Below are positions 14,087 to 21,121 of a stretch of DNA of 37,201 nt, piece after piece. Origin of the DNA: a virus. The stretch's first letter is position 1. Every line of letters begins with the position of its first letter. Under the pieces are notes generated by a model. That model did no database searches. It was not told where the DNA came from and saw nothing but the letters and a program-made list of their open reading frames with translations. The position numbers and the translations under genes are program-made. The stretch covers positions 1-37,201 of IMG/VR virus record IMGVR_UViG_3300017593_001763, one strand, 5' to 3'.

Positions 14087-15483
14087 TACTCACCCCCAAA
14101 CAGATTGTTAAAATAAGCCACATCAACTTCTAAAATATATTCAATCGTCTCTGCTGGAGGCGGTGCAAGATAGGTGATGTAAAAGCGAATTATGCCATTT
14201 GCCAAATCTGTCAGCGGATTATCCTCTGGCCTAAAATAGACCTTCGCACCCAGTAAAAAGCCCCTGCCTGTAAGGCCGTTAAGCCAGATATTTACCGTGG
14301 ACACTACCGTCTCTATTAGCCTCTTATTCATTGGATCATCAACTTTCTGCCAAGTCAAAAGAATCAGGTTGTTTTCAATCCAATTGGCCATCCGCCGGCA
14401 CGGGATAAAGGTGTCTTTAATGTCTGTATTTTCAGGAAAGGCAGCTGTCCGATTACCCCACAACTTCCAGCCGGTCATCATCCGAAAGACGGTAGCTATT
14501 CCCTGCTCGTTTAGATAATTGGCCTCCTGCAAGGTAAACACCTTTGCTGGACCATCTATGCGCAACTCTTTATTAGAAGGGCTTTCAAAAGGAACGCCAG
14601 TATTTTTCTCATCCACTTTAGCCGTTAAACCTGCTGCATGTGAAGCCAGCCAGTGCATATCATCGCCATATTTTACCTGTGGATAAAAAATAACAGCATG
14701 AGGGGAACCAAAATCCTGTTTCCAGGAAAACGCATCAGCTGGCTTGGCTTTATCGGCCGGTACATCAATATAAGCCATTGCTTTGAAGTGGTTATTGATA
14801 TTTTCAGCCTTAGCAATCATGGCATTGGCAACGGTAGTATCATTTGAAAAGTCAGGACATAAAATTGTTCCCACCACCTTGCCAAATCTAGGAAATACCT
14901 CTTCAATTAACTCAAGTCCAGTGCGCTTGCCAGTTGTGGCATCCACACCACCAATAATATCCTCGCTTGTTATTCCAGTTCTTGATTTATAGCTTGCACT
15001 TATCGTCGCCCCAGAAGTAGGAGCAGTATTGAAGGTAGCAGAGTATTCGCCTGTAGTATAATCTATTGTGCCTGAACCATCACCTGTTAAATTGCCATTA
15101 CCATCATCTGATAAGACCTGGGTTCCATCAGAGATGCTAAGGCCGCCTTCAACAATAGGTATATTACTTAAAGTCCCCGAAAAACTAGTGGTCGTACCAT
15201 CACCTGTGCCTATATTTTCTGAGACTGAATGTCCTATAGGCACAACGACAACAGGTGCCATACCATACAAAGAAAAATAAATCTTAAAAAATCTGGGTAA
15301 AATATAATTTTCTTCATTCCCAAAAGCATTAACTGCCTCTTTATAGTTAAAAATTAGCTCTAGTTCATCTACTTTGCCTTTGGGCACATTCCCCACGACA
15401 AAGGGCAACGCACTATCTACCGTGCGCACGCCCAGAATCTTTGTATCCAATTCCTGAATATAAACACCATGTTGAAAACTCAT
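14086..15483 (-). CDS. Contractile tail sheath protein
   Basis: A 465-aa sheath subunit. The N-terminal part is FQHGVYIQELDTKILGVRTVDSALPFVVGNVPKG. The C-terminal part has GWKLWGNRTAAFPENTDIKDTFIPCRRMANWIENNLILLTWQKVDDPMNKRLIETVVSTVNIWLNGLTGRGFLLGAKVYFRPEDNPLTDLANGIIRFYITYLAPPPAETIEYILEVD, which is the conserved sheath core. Residues about 91..168 form an inserted Ig-like module (IGTGDGTTTSFSGTLSNIPI ... SGATISASYKS) that is also in the head protein at 19353..19928. AAGGAGG precedes the ATG. Confidence 0.95.
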   Translation of the reverse strand: MSFQHGVYIQELDTKILGVRTVDSALPFVVGNVPKGKVDELELIFNYKEAVNAFGNEENYILPRFFKIYFSLYGMAPVVVVPIGHSVSENIGTGDGTTTSFSGTLSNIPIVEGGLSISDGTQVLSDDGNGNLTGDGSGTIDYTTGEYSATFNTAPTSGATISASYKSRTGITSEDIIGGVDATTGKRTGLELIEEVFPRFGKVVGTILCPDFSNDTTVANAMIAKAENINNHFKAMAYIDVPADKAKPADAFSWKQDFGSPHAVIFYPQVKYGDDMHWLASHAAGLTAKVDEKNTGVPFESPSNKELRIDGPAKVFTLQEANYLNEQGIATVFRMMTGWKLWGNRTAAFPENTDIKDTFIPCRRMANWIENNLILLTWQKVDDPMNKRLIETVVSTVNIWLNGLTGRGFLLGAKVYFRPEDNPLTDLANGIIRFYITYLAPPPAETIEYILEVDVAYFNNLFGGE

Positions 15484-15500
15484 TGTTTATGCCTCCTTAC

Positions 15501-15815
15501 TTAAATATTTTTAAGTCTTCCTTCCTTGATCAAACGCTTTACCTGTGGGGCACCCTGTGGCAGGTTATCATAAACACAGTTAGGTATAAGCTGATACATT
15601 TCACCATTGTGAAAGAAGCTCAGAATGGTTTTACCTATATAGCGCATCTTGCCGGATTTTTCCTGTTCTTCTTGTCTGAGCTGTATCTTAGGCTTTTCCT
15701 GGAGTTTGTCATCAACAGATTCTGTTTCGGATACCCGCCTGGCAATTTTATTTTCTGGCCGGACATTTTCCTGTTTTACTTCCTGATCAACTTTTTCCTT
15801 TTTCTTAGCCATCAT
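15501..15815 (-). CDS. Small protein upstream of the sheath gene (Mu gp38/DUF2635 position)
   Basis: A 104-aa protein with a charged, low-complexity N-terminal half (KKKEKVDQEVKQENVRPENK, about 4..55) and a compact C-terminal part (MRYIGKTILSFFHNGEMYQLIPNCVYDNLPQGAPQVKRLIKEGRLKNI). The C-terminal half resembles small phage proteins that sit before the sheath gene in Mu-like genomes, but I cannot name the family with confidence. GCGGAGGGGT lies before two consecutive ATG codons; either may start. Confidence 0.75.
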   Translation of the reverse strand: MMAKKKEKVDQEVKQENVRPENKIARRVSETESVDDKLQEKPKIQLRQEEQEKSGKMRYIGKTILSFFHNGEMYQLIPNCVYDNLPQGAPQVKRLIKEGRLKNI

Positions 15816-15844
15816 ACCCCTCCGCTGTTTTTACTTATTTAAAC

Positions 15845-15881
15845 ATAAAAAGACAGGCAGGTGTGCAAAATCTGCTAAATC
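15845..15881. repeat. 37-bp exact repeat, copy 1
   Basis: Identical over 37 bp to 21085..21121, in the same orientation. It covers the last codon and TAG of the gp37-like gene and the gap after it. It contains the core TGCAAAATCTGCTAAA, which also occurs at about 7651..7666 and, with one change, at about 26894..26909. Confidence 0.9.
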
Positions 15882-16342
15882 AGAGAAGAATAGGGAAAGT
15901 AAAGAGAGACCTCAAAGTTTTCCTCATATCGATAGGGCATTGCGCCCTCTTCGGCATTTTGGGAAAAATGCCCACCACTGCTTTTTTGTGCCTGCACCGT
16001 AAAATTGCCAGTAGGTTTTGTTTCGGCTCTGTCATTTTGTATAAGATGCACACTAAAGGGTCTTTCAAAAAGTTTTCCTAATTTAAATGAGGCCTCAAGT
16101 ACAGCCGATAGAAATTTATCTGGTCCATCACCAAAGCCTAAAAGTGTAACCAAAAGATTTAATTCCACTGTATATTGGCCGGCCATGTAATTATCTGTTT
16201 GTCCTTCTCCAATAAAAGAAAAACTCTTGGCCAAGATACGTACATGCGGCTCTTGGATATTGACCGGTTGGGGTTCAATAAAAACCTTCAAACCCGTTTC
16301 CTTTTCTATATGCACCGCCAGACTTTCTAAAAGCCCAACCAT
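15875..16342 (-). CDS. Mu gp37-like (DUF1834-type) tail terminator/neck protein
   Basis: A 155-aa protein with ESLAVHIEKETGLKVFIEPQPVNIQEPHVRILAKSFSFIGEGQ, a central YTVELNLLVTLLGFGDGPDKFLSAVLEAS and a C-terminal EENFEVSLYFPYSSLI. The pattern and length match the gp37/DUF1834 group of Mu-like phages, probably head-tail joining or tail-terminator proteins. It starts 16 bp inside the preceding gpG-like gene. The stop codon lies in the 37-bp repeat. Confidence 0.75.
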   Translation of the reverse strand: MVGLLESLAVHIEKETGLKVFIEPQPVNIQEPHVRILAKSFSFIGEGQTDNYMAGQYTVELNLLVTLLGFGDGPDKFLSAVLEASFKLGKLFERPFSVHLIQNDRAETKPTGNFTVQAQKSSGGHFSQNAEEGAMPYRYEENFEVSLYFPYSSLI

Positions 16343-16935
16343 TTTAATACTTTTTGCTTAATTACTTTTTTGTCTTTCTCATCTATACCCAAAAATGGCC
16401 TGGCCGGAATTTCAACCTGCCTTTTCAGAATAAAAAGCACAAATGGTTTACCTCTTTTACCAGTTCTAGCCATGATCACCTTTTTACCCTTTGGCCGATA
16501 TACCTGATATCCAGCCCGCTTCATTCCCTCAATACACCTAGCCGGTGTTGCTCCAAACTTACGCATTAACTGCCGTGTTTTCCAGGAAGCAGGGATATAA
16601 AGCTCTCTTGCTTTTTTAGGTTTAATCACACCGCCAAGTTGCTGGATTCTGGCATATTCCACATCTGCGCCAATAACTGCCTTTTCACTGTCCGCCTTAT
16701 AGGTAATAGAAGAAAGCAACCTACCTGTATCCCTCAAGGTCAACTTACTGCCCTTTTTATATGCCCTGGTAAGCGGTACATTTGGCGGCGGCACTCCCTC
16801 TTTTATCTTGCGTTGCGTGGAAGAAACCATGTATCTACCAACTTCATTCGTTAAAGAGGACATAGTTTGATATTGTTTTTTAAATTTCTTAAGCCACGGT
16901 GTAAACTCATCTCTGGTAATTTCTATCTTAATCAT
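16327..16935 (-). CDS. Virion morphogenesis protein (Mu gpG-like)
   Basis: A 202-aa basic protein: IEITRDEFTPWLKKFKKQYQTMSSLTNEVGRYMVSSTQRKIKEGVPPPNVPLTRAYKKGSKLTLRDTGRLLSSITYKADSEKAVIGADVEYARIQQLGG, ending EIPARPFLGIDEKDKKVIKQKVLKWLG. This is the gpG/phage virion morphogenesis family (tail completion, head-tail joining); LRDTGRLLSSI, YARIQQLGG and PARPFLG are the usual motifs. A 4-bp overlap links it to the preceding gene. Confidence 0.92.
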   Translation of the reverse strand: MIKIEITRDEFTPWLKKFKKQYQTMSSLTNEVGRYMVSSTQRKIKEGVPPPNVPLTRAYKKGSKLTLRDTGRLLSSITYKADSEKAVIGADVEYARIQQLGGVIKPKKARELYIPASWKTRQLMRKFGATPARCIEGMKRAGYQVYRPKGKKVIMARTGKRGKPFVLFILKRQVEIPARPFLGIDEKDKKVIKQKVLKWLGF

Positions 16936-17525
16936 CTATTTAAAGTCCTGAATGGTTGCAGGTTTATTGTGAAAGTATATTTGTAGCGTTTAGGGAGTTC
17001 ATCTGGGCTAACATTAAAGTTTTTCCAGCCTAACAATAGTCTTGTCCCTTTTATCTGCCCGTTTTTCTCCCACAGCTTTAAGCCTATGTAATACATGGGA
17101 TAAATCTTACCGTTTTGAGTCCTTACCTCCACATATGCCCTGCCTACATGTCCCCAAACTTTTGGTCTTTTTATTGTGCCATAAATATGCTTTTCCACTA
17201 CTACATCATCAACCCCAAGCCAATGTTTAAAATTGCTGATAGGGTTTCTAAAAGCTGTCCATAGATAACGGCAATAAAACTTTTTATACTCACCTTCTTT
17301 TCTTTTCCGCCTCCAGTTAACATCCCCATCTATACCGTCTTTGTAGTTATCCCAGGGCCAGAAAATCTTTAGCATTCTATGACTAGGCTGGCTATTTTTA
17401 TTCCAGGGTTCAAACTCCCTGGGGAATAGCAAGCCAATTGGGACCATAAACCAACCAAGAACCGTCAAAAAAATACAAAAGAAATAACGAAAAAATATTT
17501 TAAAGATATTTCTTAAATGCTTCAT
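16932..17525 (-). CDS. Membrane-anchored phage protein of unknown function
   Basis: A 197-aa basic protein with one N-terminal hydrophobic helix (FFRYFFCIFLTVLGWFMVPIGLLF, about 11..34). It continues with aromatic-rich, soluble sequence (MLKIFWPWDNYKDGIDGDVNWRR; YLWTAFRNPISNFKHWLG; GRAYVEVRTQNGKIYPMYYIGLKLW; TRLLLGWKNFN). The 'WPWDNYKDGIDGD' and 'WTAFRNPISNFKHWLG' segments recur in proteins of unknown function in other prophages, to my recollection. Its place among head-completion genes (4-bp overlaps both sides) is unusual for a membrane protein. No function is proposed. Confidence 0.8.
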   Translation of the reverse strand: MKHLRNIFKIFFRYFFCIFLTVLGWFMVPIGLLFPREFEPWNKNSQPSHRMLKIFWPWDNYKDGIDGDVNWRRKRKEGEYKKFYCRYLWTAFRNPISNFKHWLGVDDVVVEKHIYGTIKRPKVWGHVGRAYVEVRTQNGKIYPMYYIGLKLWEKNGQIKGTRLLLGWKNFNVSPDELPKRYKYTFTINLQPFRTLNR

Positions 17526-17905
17526 TTGAATCCCTTCCAGTCAGTTCTGCCCGGCTGTACAAACACAACCGGAAGCCCTTTTTCTTCTTTCTGTACTTTC
17601 TGTGACTGGTCATCCACACAATTACCAAAGTAAGCCCGCAAAAGCTCAATTGCATCTTCCTTTTTATCAGCTGCAAGCCCTTCATTTTCAGCAAAAGAAT
17701 AAAGCTCATACAGTGCACGCTTTAAAATAGCCTGTTTTATAATATCATCATTTAAATCAATCTCAACTCCGCACTTTCTTACCTTAGCCATCACCCATAG
17801 AGTTGCCTTTTCAATACAGCGCTCACCAACGCTATCATCGCCACCGGTAAGGGTCTTATAATTATATTCCTTAATCTCTTTTTTGAGGTCATCTAGTGTT
17901 ACCAT
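17522..17905 (-). CDS. Mu gp36-like (DUF1320) head-completion protein
   Basis: A 127-aa protein read from ATG 17905: MVTLDDLKKEIKEYNYKTLTGGDDSVGERCIEKATLWVMAKVRKCG...KQAILKRALYELYSFAENEGLAADKKEDAIELLRAYFG. This is the DUF1320 pattern of Mu gp36, a helical connector protein at the portal-neck. The frame is open to an ATG at 17923, but GGAGGCAAT directly precedes the 17905 ATG, so that start is preferred. Confidence 0.85.
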   Translation of the reverse strand: MVTLDDLKKEIKEYNYKTLTGGDDSVGERCIEKATLWVMAKVRKCGVEIDLNDDIIKQAILKRALYELYSFAENEGLAADKKEDAIELLRAYFGNCVDDQSQKVQKEEKGLPVVFVQPGRTDWKGFK

Positions 17906-17943
17906 ATTGCCTCCATGCCCCATTCCTAAAATCGTCTCTAAGG

Positions 17944-17965
17944 CGTTTATAAACGTTTATAAACG
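17944..17965. repeat. 20-bp perfect palindrome near genome centre (copy 1)
   Basis: GTTTATAAACGTTTATAAAC (17945..17964) is a perfect palindrome, extended to 22 bp by flanking C/G. The same 20-mer occurs at 36834..36853 near the phage left end. It lies in a 177-bp gene-free gap, about 0.7 kb from the exact middle of the prophage. It could be an operator or a chromosome-organising site. Confidence 0.85.
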
Positions 17966-18008
17966 GGGGGTCAAAACAAAACAGATATTATTTACCTACT
18001 TAAAAATT

Positions 18009-18041
18009 AAACGGCCTCTATAAGCTTTTTAGAGGCCGTTT
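18009..18041 (-). terminator. Strong hairpin after the capsid gene
   Basis: AAACGGCCTCTA (18009..18020) and TAGAGGCCGTTT (18030..18041) form a perfect 12-bp stem with a 9-base loop. On the minus strand it is followed by TTTAATTTTT. It lies 42 bp past the capsid stop and before the gp36-like gene, so it probably acts as a terminator or attenuator that gives more capsid mRNA than downstream mRNA. Confidence 0.85.
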
Positions 18042-18082
18042 TGCTATGTCCATTATCCTAACATCCGTTCAAAACAAGCAAA

Positions 18083-19069
18083 TTAAATCACTTGTGCCGC
18101 ACAAATAGCCTTTGGCACAGGTACAGGAAGTGGTTTGCTCTTGCCGATAATTTCATAACCGCTTGGATTTTTCTTCTTTATAGGCATTGCGTAAAGAGGC
18201 ATAGGCAAAAGATTTGCATCTAAGTCATCAATAGCACAGTAATAAAGGGTAAAAGGTGCATCAGTGGCAATAGCATAGAGCTTATTGGCCTCAAGCACAT
18301 CGACTACCTCGCCCGTTTGTGGATTTTTGTAGAATCCGCTAGCAAGCTCAATCTTAAAATTTGCCACATTAATTGCCTGCTCGGTCACCTGGGCATTAAA
18401 CCTCTCATTTTTTGCTGCCAAATTAAGCACTTTGTCTGCAAGTGTCACAAAAACGTCAGCCCCGGCAAACCATATAATCTGTGTTCCATATCCCTGTTTT
18501 TTAATCAGTTTCCCAATTTCAACTAGGTCCTTTAGGATCTGCCCAATTGTCTTATCGGCATTACTCCATAAAGCATCTGGTGCATATTCCAGCGTAGAAC
18601 CAAAAGTAACCATATATGTATCATATCCCCCCTGAACCTTCATAGGATATGAAATAGTACCAGTTAGACTTTGGGCTGCAAGTGCCTCTGTAGTCCACTT
18701 AATGGCCCTTCTAATATCGGCAATTTGATTATTTACCCAGATCTGAATGTCTTTGGAATCAAGCAATTTTAAGTTGTTCAGTTTAACCGCATCTAAAAAG
18801 GAAGAGGTCTCAATAGGTTGAGGTTCTATGTATTGAATTTGCCTAGCCTCGCTCTGAATGGGCACCGCAGGTGTCCCACGTCTTATTACAGGCACGGTTT
18901 GAATAACCTTTGTAATCTCATCTATTCCCAACACAGGCAAAGGCCACTGTCTCTTGGTCGTATATACCCTGTCGAGGATTTGGGTAGGAATAGGCGGCAA
19001 GGTTTTAAGCGCCTCTGCTACCGCCTTTGGCGTAAAGTATTTTCTTAAATCTACTTCTAAAACTGGCAT
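18083..19069 (-). CDS. Major capsid protein (phage major capsid protein E family)
   Basis: A 328-aa protein. LDRVYTTKRQWPLPVLGIDEI (about 32..52), VIRRGTPAVPIQSEARQIQYIEPQPIETSSFLDAVKLNNL (about 61..100), then a spine-helix region (IQIWVNNQIADIRRAIKWTTEALAAQSLTG) and the IWFAGADVFVTLADKVLNLAAK segment match the lambda gpE-type HK97-fold capsid family; length is usual (about 340). It differs from the Mu gpT family, so the head is mosaic. TAAGGAGGGATAACCC precedes the ATG. A strong hairpin follows the stop. Confidence 0.9.
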   Translation of the reverse strand: MPVLEVDLRKYFTPKAVAEALKTLPPIPTQILDRVYTTKRQWPLPVLGIDEITKVIQTVPVIRRGTPAVPIQSEARQIQYIEPQPIETSSFLDAVKLNNLKLLDSKDIQIWVNNQIADIRRAIKWTTEALAAQSLTGTISYPMKVQGGYDTYMVTFGSTLEYAPDALWSNADKTIGQILKDLVEIGKLIKKQGYGTQIIWFAGADVFVTLADKVLNLAAKNERFNAQVTEQAINVANFKIELASGFYKNPQTGEVVDVLEANKLYAIATDAPFTLYYCAIDDLDANLLPMPLYAMPIKKKNPSGYEIIGKSKPLPVPVPKAICAAQVI

Positions 19070-19082
19070 GGGTTATCCCTCC

Positions 19083-19337
19083 TTAAATATTTTCTTCAGG
19101 CATGTTTTTGTATGCTCCTATTAACTTCTGAATCTCACCCTCCAAGATAATCCTCTTGCTCACAAGCCCCTCAAGCCGATCCAGCTCTTCTTTTAGGAAT
19201 TCTATTGTCTTCATATCTACATTCTTTTCATCAGCCACAAAGGCAGTCCTTTTTAGCACTTTTTTTATTTCCTTTTTAACCCTCTCAAGCTTTTCTTTTT
19301 CGTGTTCTATTCGCCCTCTAAGCTCATCCCTATTCAT
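19083..19337 (-). CDS. Small coiled-coil protein between capsid and decoration genes
   Basis: An 84-aa highly charged helical protein (MNRDELRGRIEHEKEKLERVKKEIKKVL...IEFLKEELDRLEGLVSKRIILEGEIQKLIGAY), probably two coiled-coil helices. It lies in the head operon 13 bp upstream of the capsid gene, with an AGGAAGAG-like ribosome site. It might be a small head accessory protein; no family was recognised. Confidence 0.75.
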   Translation of the reverse strand: MNRDELRGRIEHEKEKLERVKKEIKKVLKRTAFVADEKNVDMKTIEFLKEELDRLEGLVSKRIILEGEIQKLIGAYKNMPEENI

Positions 19338-19352
19338 AGACTCTTCCTATAT

Positions 19353-19928
19353 TTAAATTGCATAAATGTTTGAGAGTCTTTCCACATCGGTCTGTGTAGC
19401 TGCTGCACCTGCAACAAGCAGAGCAGATTTTATCACAACTCCATGCACCACTACTCTACCAACAGTCTCCTTTGTCGTATCTATTTTATCCAAAAGCACC
19501 CCTACGATCTGATTGGCATAGTTAACTGAAACGGCTGCATCAGTGGCAGGTGCCGCATTAAATGTGGCTGAAATTTCACCAGTCTTATAATTTACTGTTC
19601 CCGAGCCATCTCCATACAGACGGCCGCACCCATCGTCATAAAGCACCTGAGTGCCATCTGTAACAACCACAGACCCTGGCAAAAGAGGCACATTAGTTAC
19701 TGTACCGCTAAAAGCAGTAGCAGTACCGTTTCCAGTACCAATTGATTCACTAAAATTATTATAAGGTACTATCTTTCCATTTGTATCTTTAGCTACAATC
19801 TGCCCAACCTCAAGTTCTCCCTGATTAGCCTTGACTGGCATGGCCAGTACAATTGCCGGATGCATAGTGATATCAATAATCTGTTTTTCGGTAAAAGACT
19901 GCTCTCCCAGATTTGCATTAAATGTCAT
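19353..19928 (-). CDS. Head decoration-type protein (DUF2190/gpD-like position) with Ig-like insertion
   Basis: A 191-aa protein. The N-terminal part (IIDITMHPAIVLAMPVKANQGELEVGQIVAKDTNGKIVPY) and C-terminal part (VGVLLDKIDTTKETVGRVVVHGVVIKSALLV) resemble small trimeric head-decoration proteins: a 'GxIVAKDTNGKIVPY' strand pair and 'VGVLLDKID...VVHG'. Between them, at about 62..140, lies an Ig-like module (IGTGNGTATAFSGTVTNVPL ... AAVSVNYANQ) shared with the tail sheath. GGGGAGG precedes the ATG, and it directly follows the protease gene. Confidence 0.85.
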   Translation of the reverse strand: MTFNANLGEQSFTEKQIIDITMHPAIVLAMPVKANQGELEVGQIVAKDTNGKIVPYNNFSESIGTGNGTATAFSGTVTNVPLLPGSVVVTDGTQVLYDDGCGRLYGDGSGTVNYKTGEISATFNAAPATDAAVSVNYANQIVGVLLDKIDTTKETVGRVVVHGVVIKSALLVAGAAATQTDVERLSNIYAI

Positions 19929-19943
19929 TTTTACCTCCCCTTT

Positions 19944-20303
19944 TTATACATATTTAACTAATTCGGCATAATTGATTTCCTCTTTTGGCAAATCACCCAT
20001 GTTCTTTTGCCCGGGTTCAACGAGAAGCGGAATAGCCTTAAAGATGTCAATGAGAAGGTCTATGGCTGATACCTTGTGTTTTCTCCCATTTTCATCTGCA
20101 AGTTCAATACTTTCCTCAAAAGAAAGTCTGTCAGCCAACTCCAGGACAAGTCCATGTTTTTCTTTTGGGAGCTTGCCTTCTATAGCCTGCTTCAAAGCTT
20201 CTTTTTTTTCTGCCTTTAATTTGGCCTCAAGGTCCTTTAGTCTCTCCTCATAGGGTTTGATTGCATCGGCAAATTCTTTTTTCTCTTTTATATTATCCTT
20301 CAT
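19944..20303 (-). CDS. Nested capsid scaffold protein (Mu gpZ-like), internal in-frame start
   Basis: An in-frame ATG at 20303 is preceded by AAAAAGGAGGAGGCA, one of the strongest ribosome sites in the window. It would give a 119-aa protein, MKDNIKEKKEFADAIKPYEERLKDLEAKLKAEKKEALKQAIEG..., a charged coiled coil followed by a short hydrophobic end (IDLLIDIFKAIPLLVEPG). Mu Z inside I and lambda Nu3 inside C have the same arrangement. The internal initiation is inferred from sequence only. Confidence 0.8.
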   Translation of the reverse strand: MKDNIKEKKEFADAIKPYEERLKDLEAKLKAEKKEALKQAIEGKLPKEKHGLVLELADRLSFEESIELADENGRKHKVSAIDLLIDIFKAIPLLVEPGQKNMGDLPKEEINYAELVKYV

Positions 20304-21056
20304 TGCCTCCTCCTTTTTCTTTTTTTCTAAAAGTCTTTTTACCTTTGGCTCAACGACCCTTAAAACCTCCTCCGGAATATTCGCACCACGCGCACCGTGA
20401 AGGTAGGCAAGAGCAGCAGATAAGGCCTTTGCCACAATAACTGGCTTATTGTTTACAATGTCTACTACCAAAAACTTATAGGCAGTTTTGTTTTCAGGGT
20501 CTGCCTCTGGATCCCGGAAAAGACAATATGCCTTAAGTCCTTCTATTCCATATTTCTCAAATACCCGCTTTCTTGCCTCTGAAACATCCCAGGACCTATC
20601 CACTACCTCTAAAGAAGACAATGCAGGGGGTTTGGATGTATCAGCCAGGTCAAAGGTCCAGGTTTCATCCACATCGGCCATAAACATCTTGCCGTCAAGG
20701 ATTTTTAAATCCCGAATCTTGGGTGGAACCGCACCCAAAAAGGCCACGTGATGTAGATAACATTTCCCATCATTTGCCCTGTGCCTGATACCTACTGACC
20801 ATTTTTTATATAACTTCGCATCAAAGGCATCTTTAAGCAGATCAGAAAGGTCAATATCTCCATAAAGGGTCTTCTTTTCAGGATCGTATTCAACACCCTT
20901 CACCCAGCCAAAGGCCGGCATCCAGTCTGCAAGTGTGTGCCCAAGTGTAATCGGCACTTCACCCCCAAAAGTTTCGGCTACATCTTCCAGGTCTACTTCA
21001 GTTACAGGTGTACCATCTGCCCCAAAAATGCCTACTTTGGCCAGCTCAATACGCAT
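19944..21056 (-). CDS. Prohead protease-scaffold (Mu gpI-like)
   Basis: A 370-aa protein from ATG 21056 (MRIELAKVGIFGADGTPVTEVDLEDVAETFGG), chosen because AAAGGAGGAAGAC precedes it; the frame is open to 21125 but would overlap the upstream gene. Mu-like protease features are VPITLGHTLADWMPAFGWVKGVEYD, KKTLYGDIDLSDLLKDAFDAKLYKKWSVGIRHR and YLHHVAFLGAVPPKI (His and Ser of the protease core). A charged linker (about 250..285) leads to a helical scaffold end with its own internal start (next entry). The protease should cleave the scaffold and itself during head maturation. Confidence 0.92.
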   Translation of the reverse strand: MRIELAKVGIFGADGTPVTEVDLEDVAETFGGEVPITLGHTLADWMPAFGWVKGVEYDPEKKTLYGDIDLSDLLKDAFDAKLYKKWSVGIRHRANDGKCYLHHVAFLGAVPPKIRDLKILDGKMFMADVDETWTFDLADTSKPPALSSLEVVDRSWDVSEARKRVFEKYGIEGLKAYCLFRDPEADPENKTAYKFLVVDIVNNKPVIVAKALSAALAYLHGARGANIPEEVLRVVEPKVKRLLEKKKKEEAMKDNIKEKKEFADAIKPYEERLKDLEAKLKAEKKEALKQAIEGKLPKEKHGLVLELADRLSFEESIELADENGRKHKVSAIDLLIDIFKAIPLLVEPGQKNMGDLPKEEINYAELVKYV

Positions 21057-21084
21057 GTCTTCCTCCTTTAAAAGACAAGATAAT

Positions 21085-21121
21085 ATAAAAAGACAGGCAG
21101 GTGTGCAAAATCTGCTAAATC
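21085..21121. repeat. 37-bp exact repeat, copy 2
   Basis: Identical to 15845..15881. Here too the repeat starts (in sense) at the end of a coding frame, supplying 'ATT TAG' as the last codons of the head morphogenesis gene, and fills most of the gap before the protease gene. Confidence 0.9.

Noticed and set aside
16005-16190. Plus-strand ORFs opposite the structural genes
   Set aside because: No ribosome sites, atypical composition, and fully covered by well-supported minus-strand genes.
17924-18082. CRISPR-like or tRNA feature in the mid-genome gap
   Set aside because: Only a palindrome and one hairpin are present; there are no spaced direct repeats and no tRNA fold.
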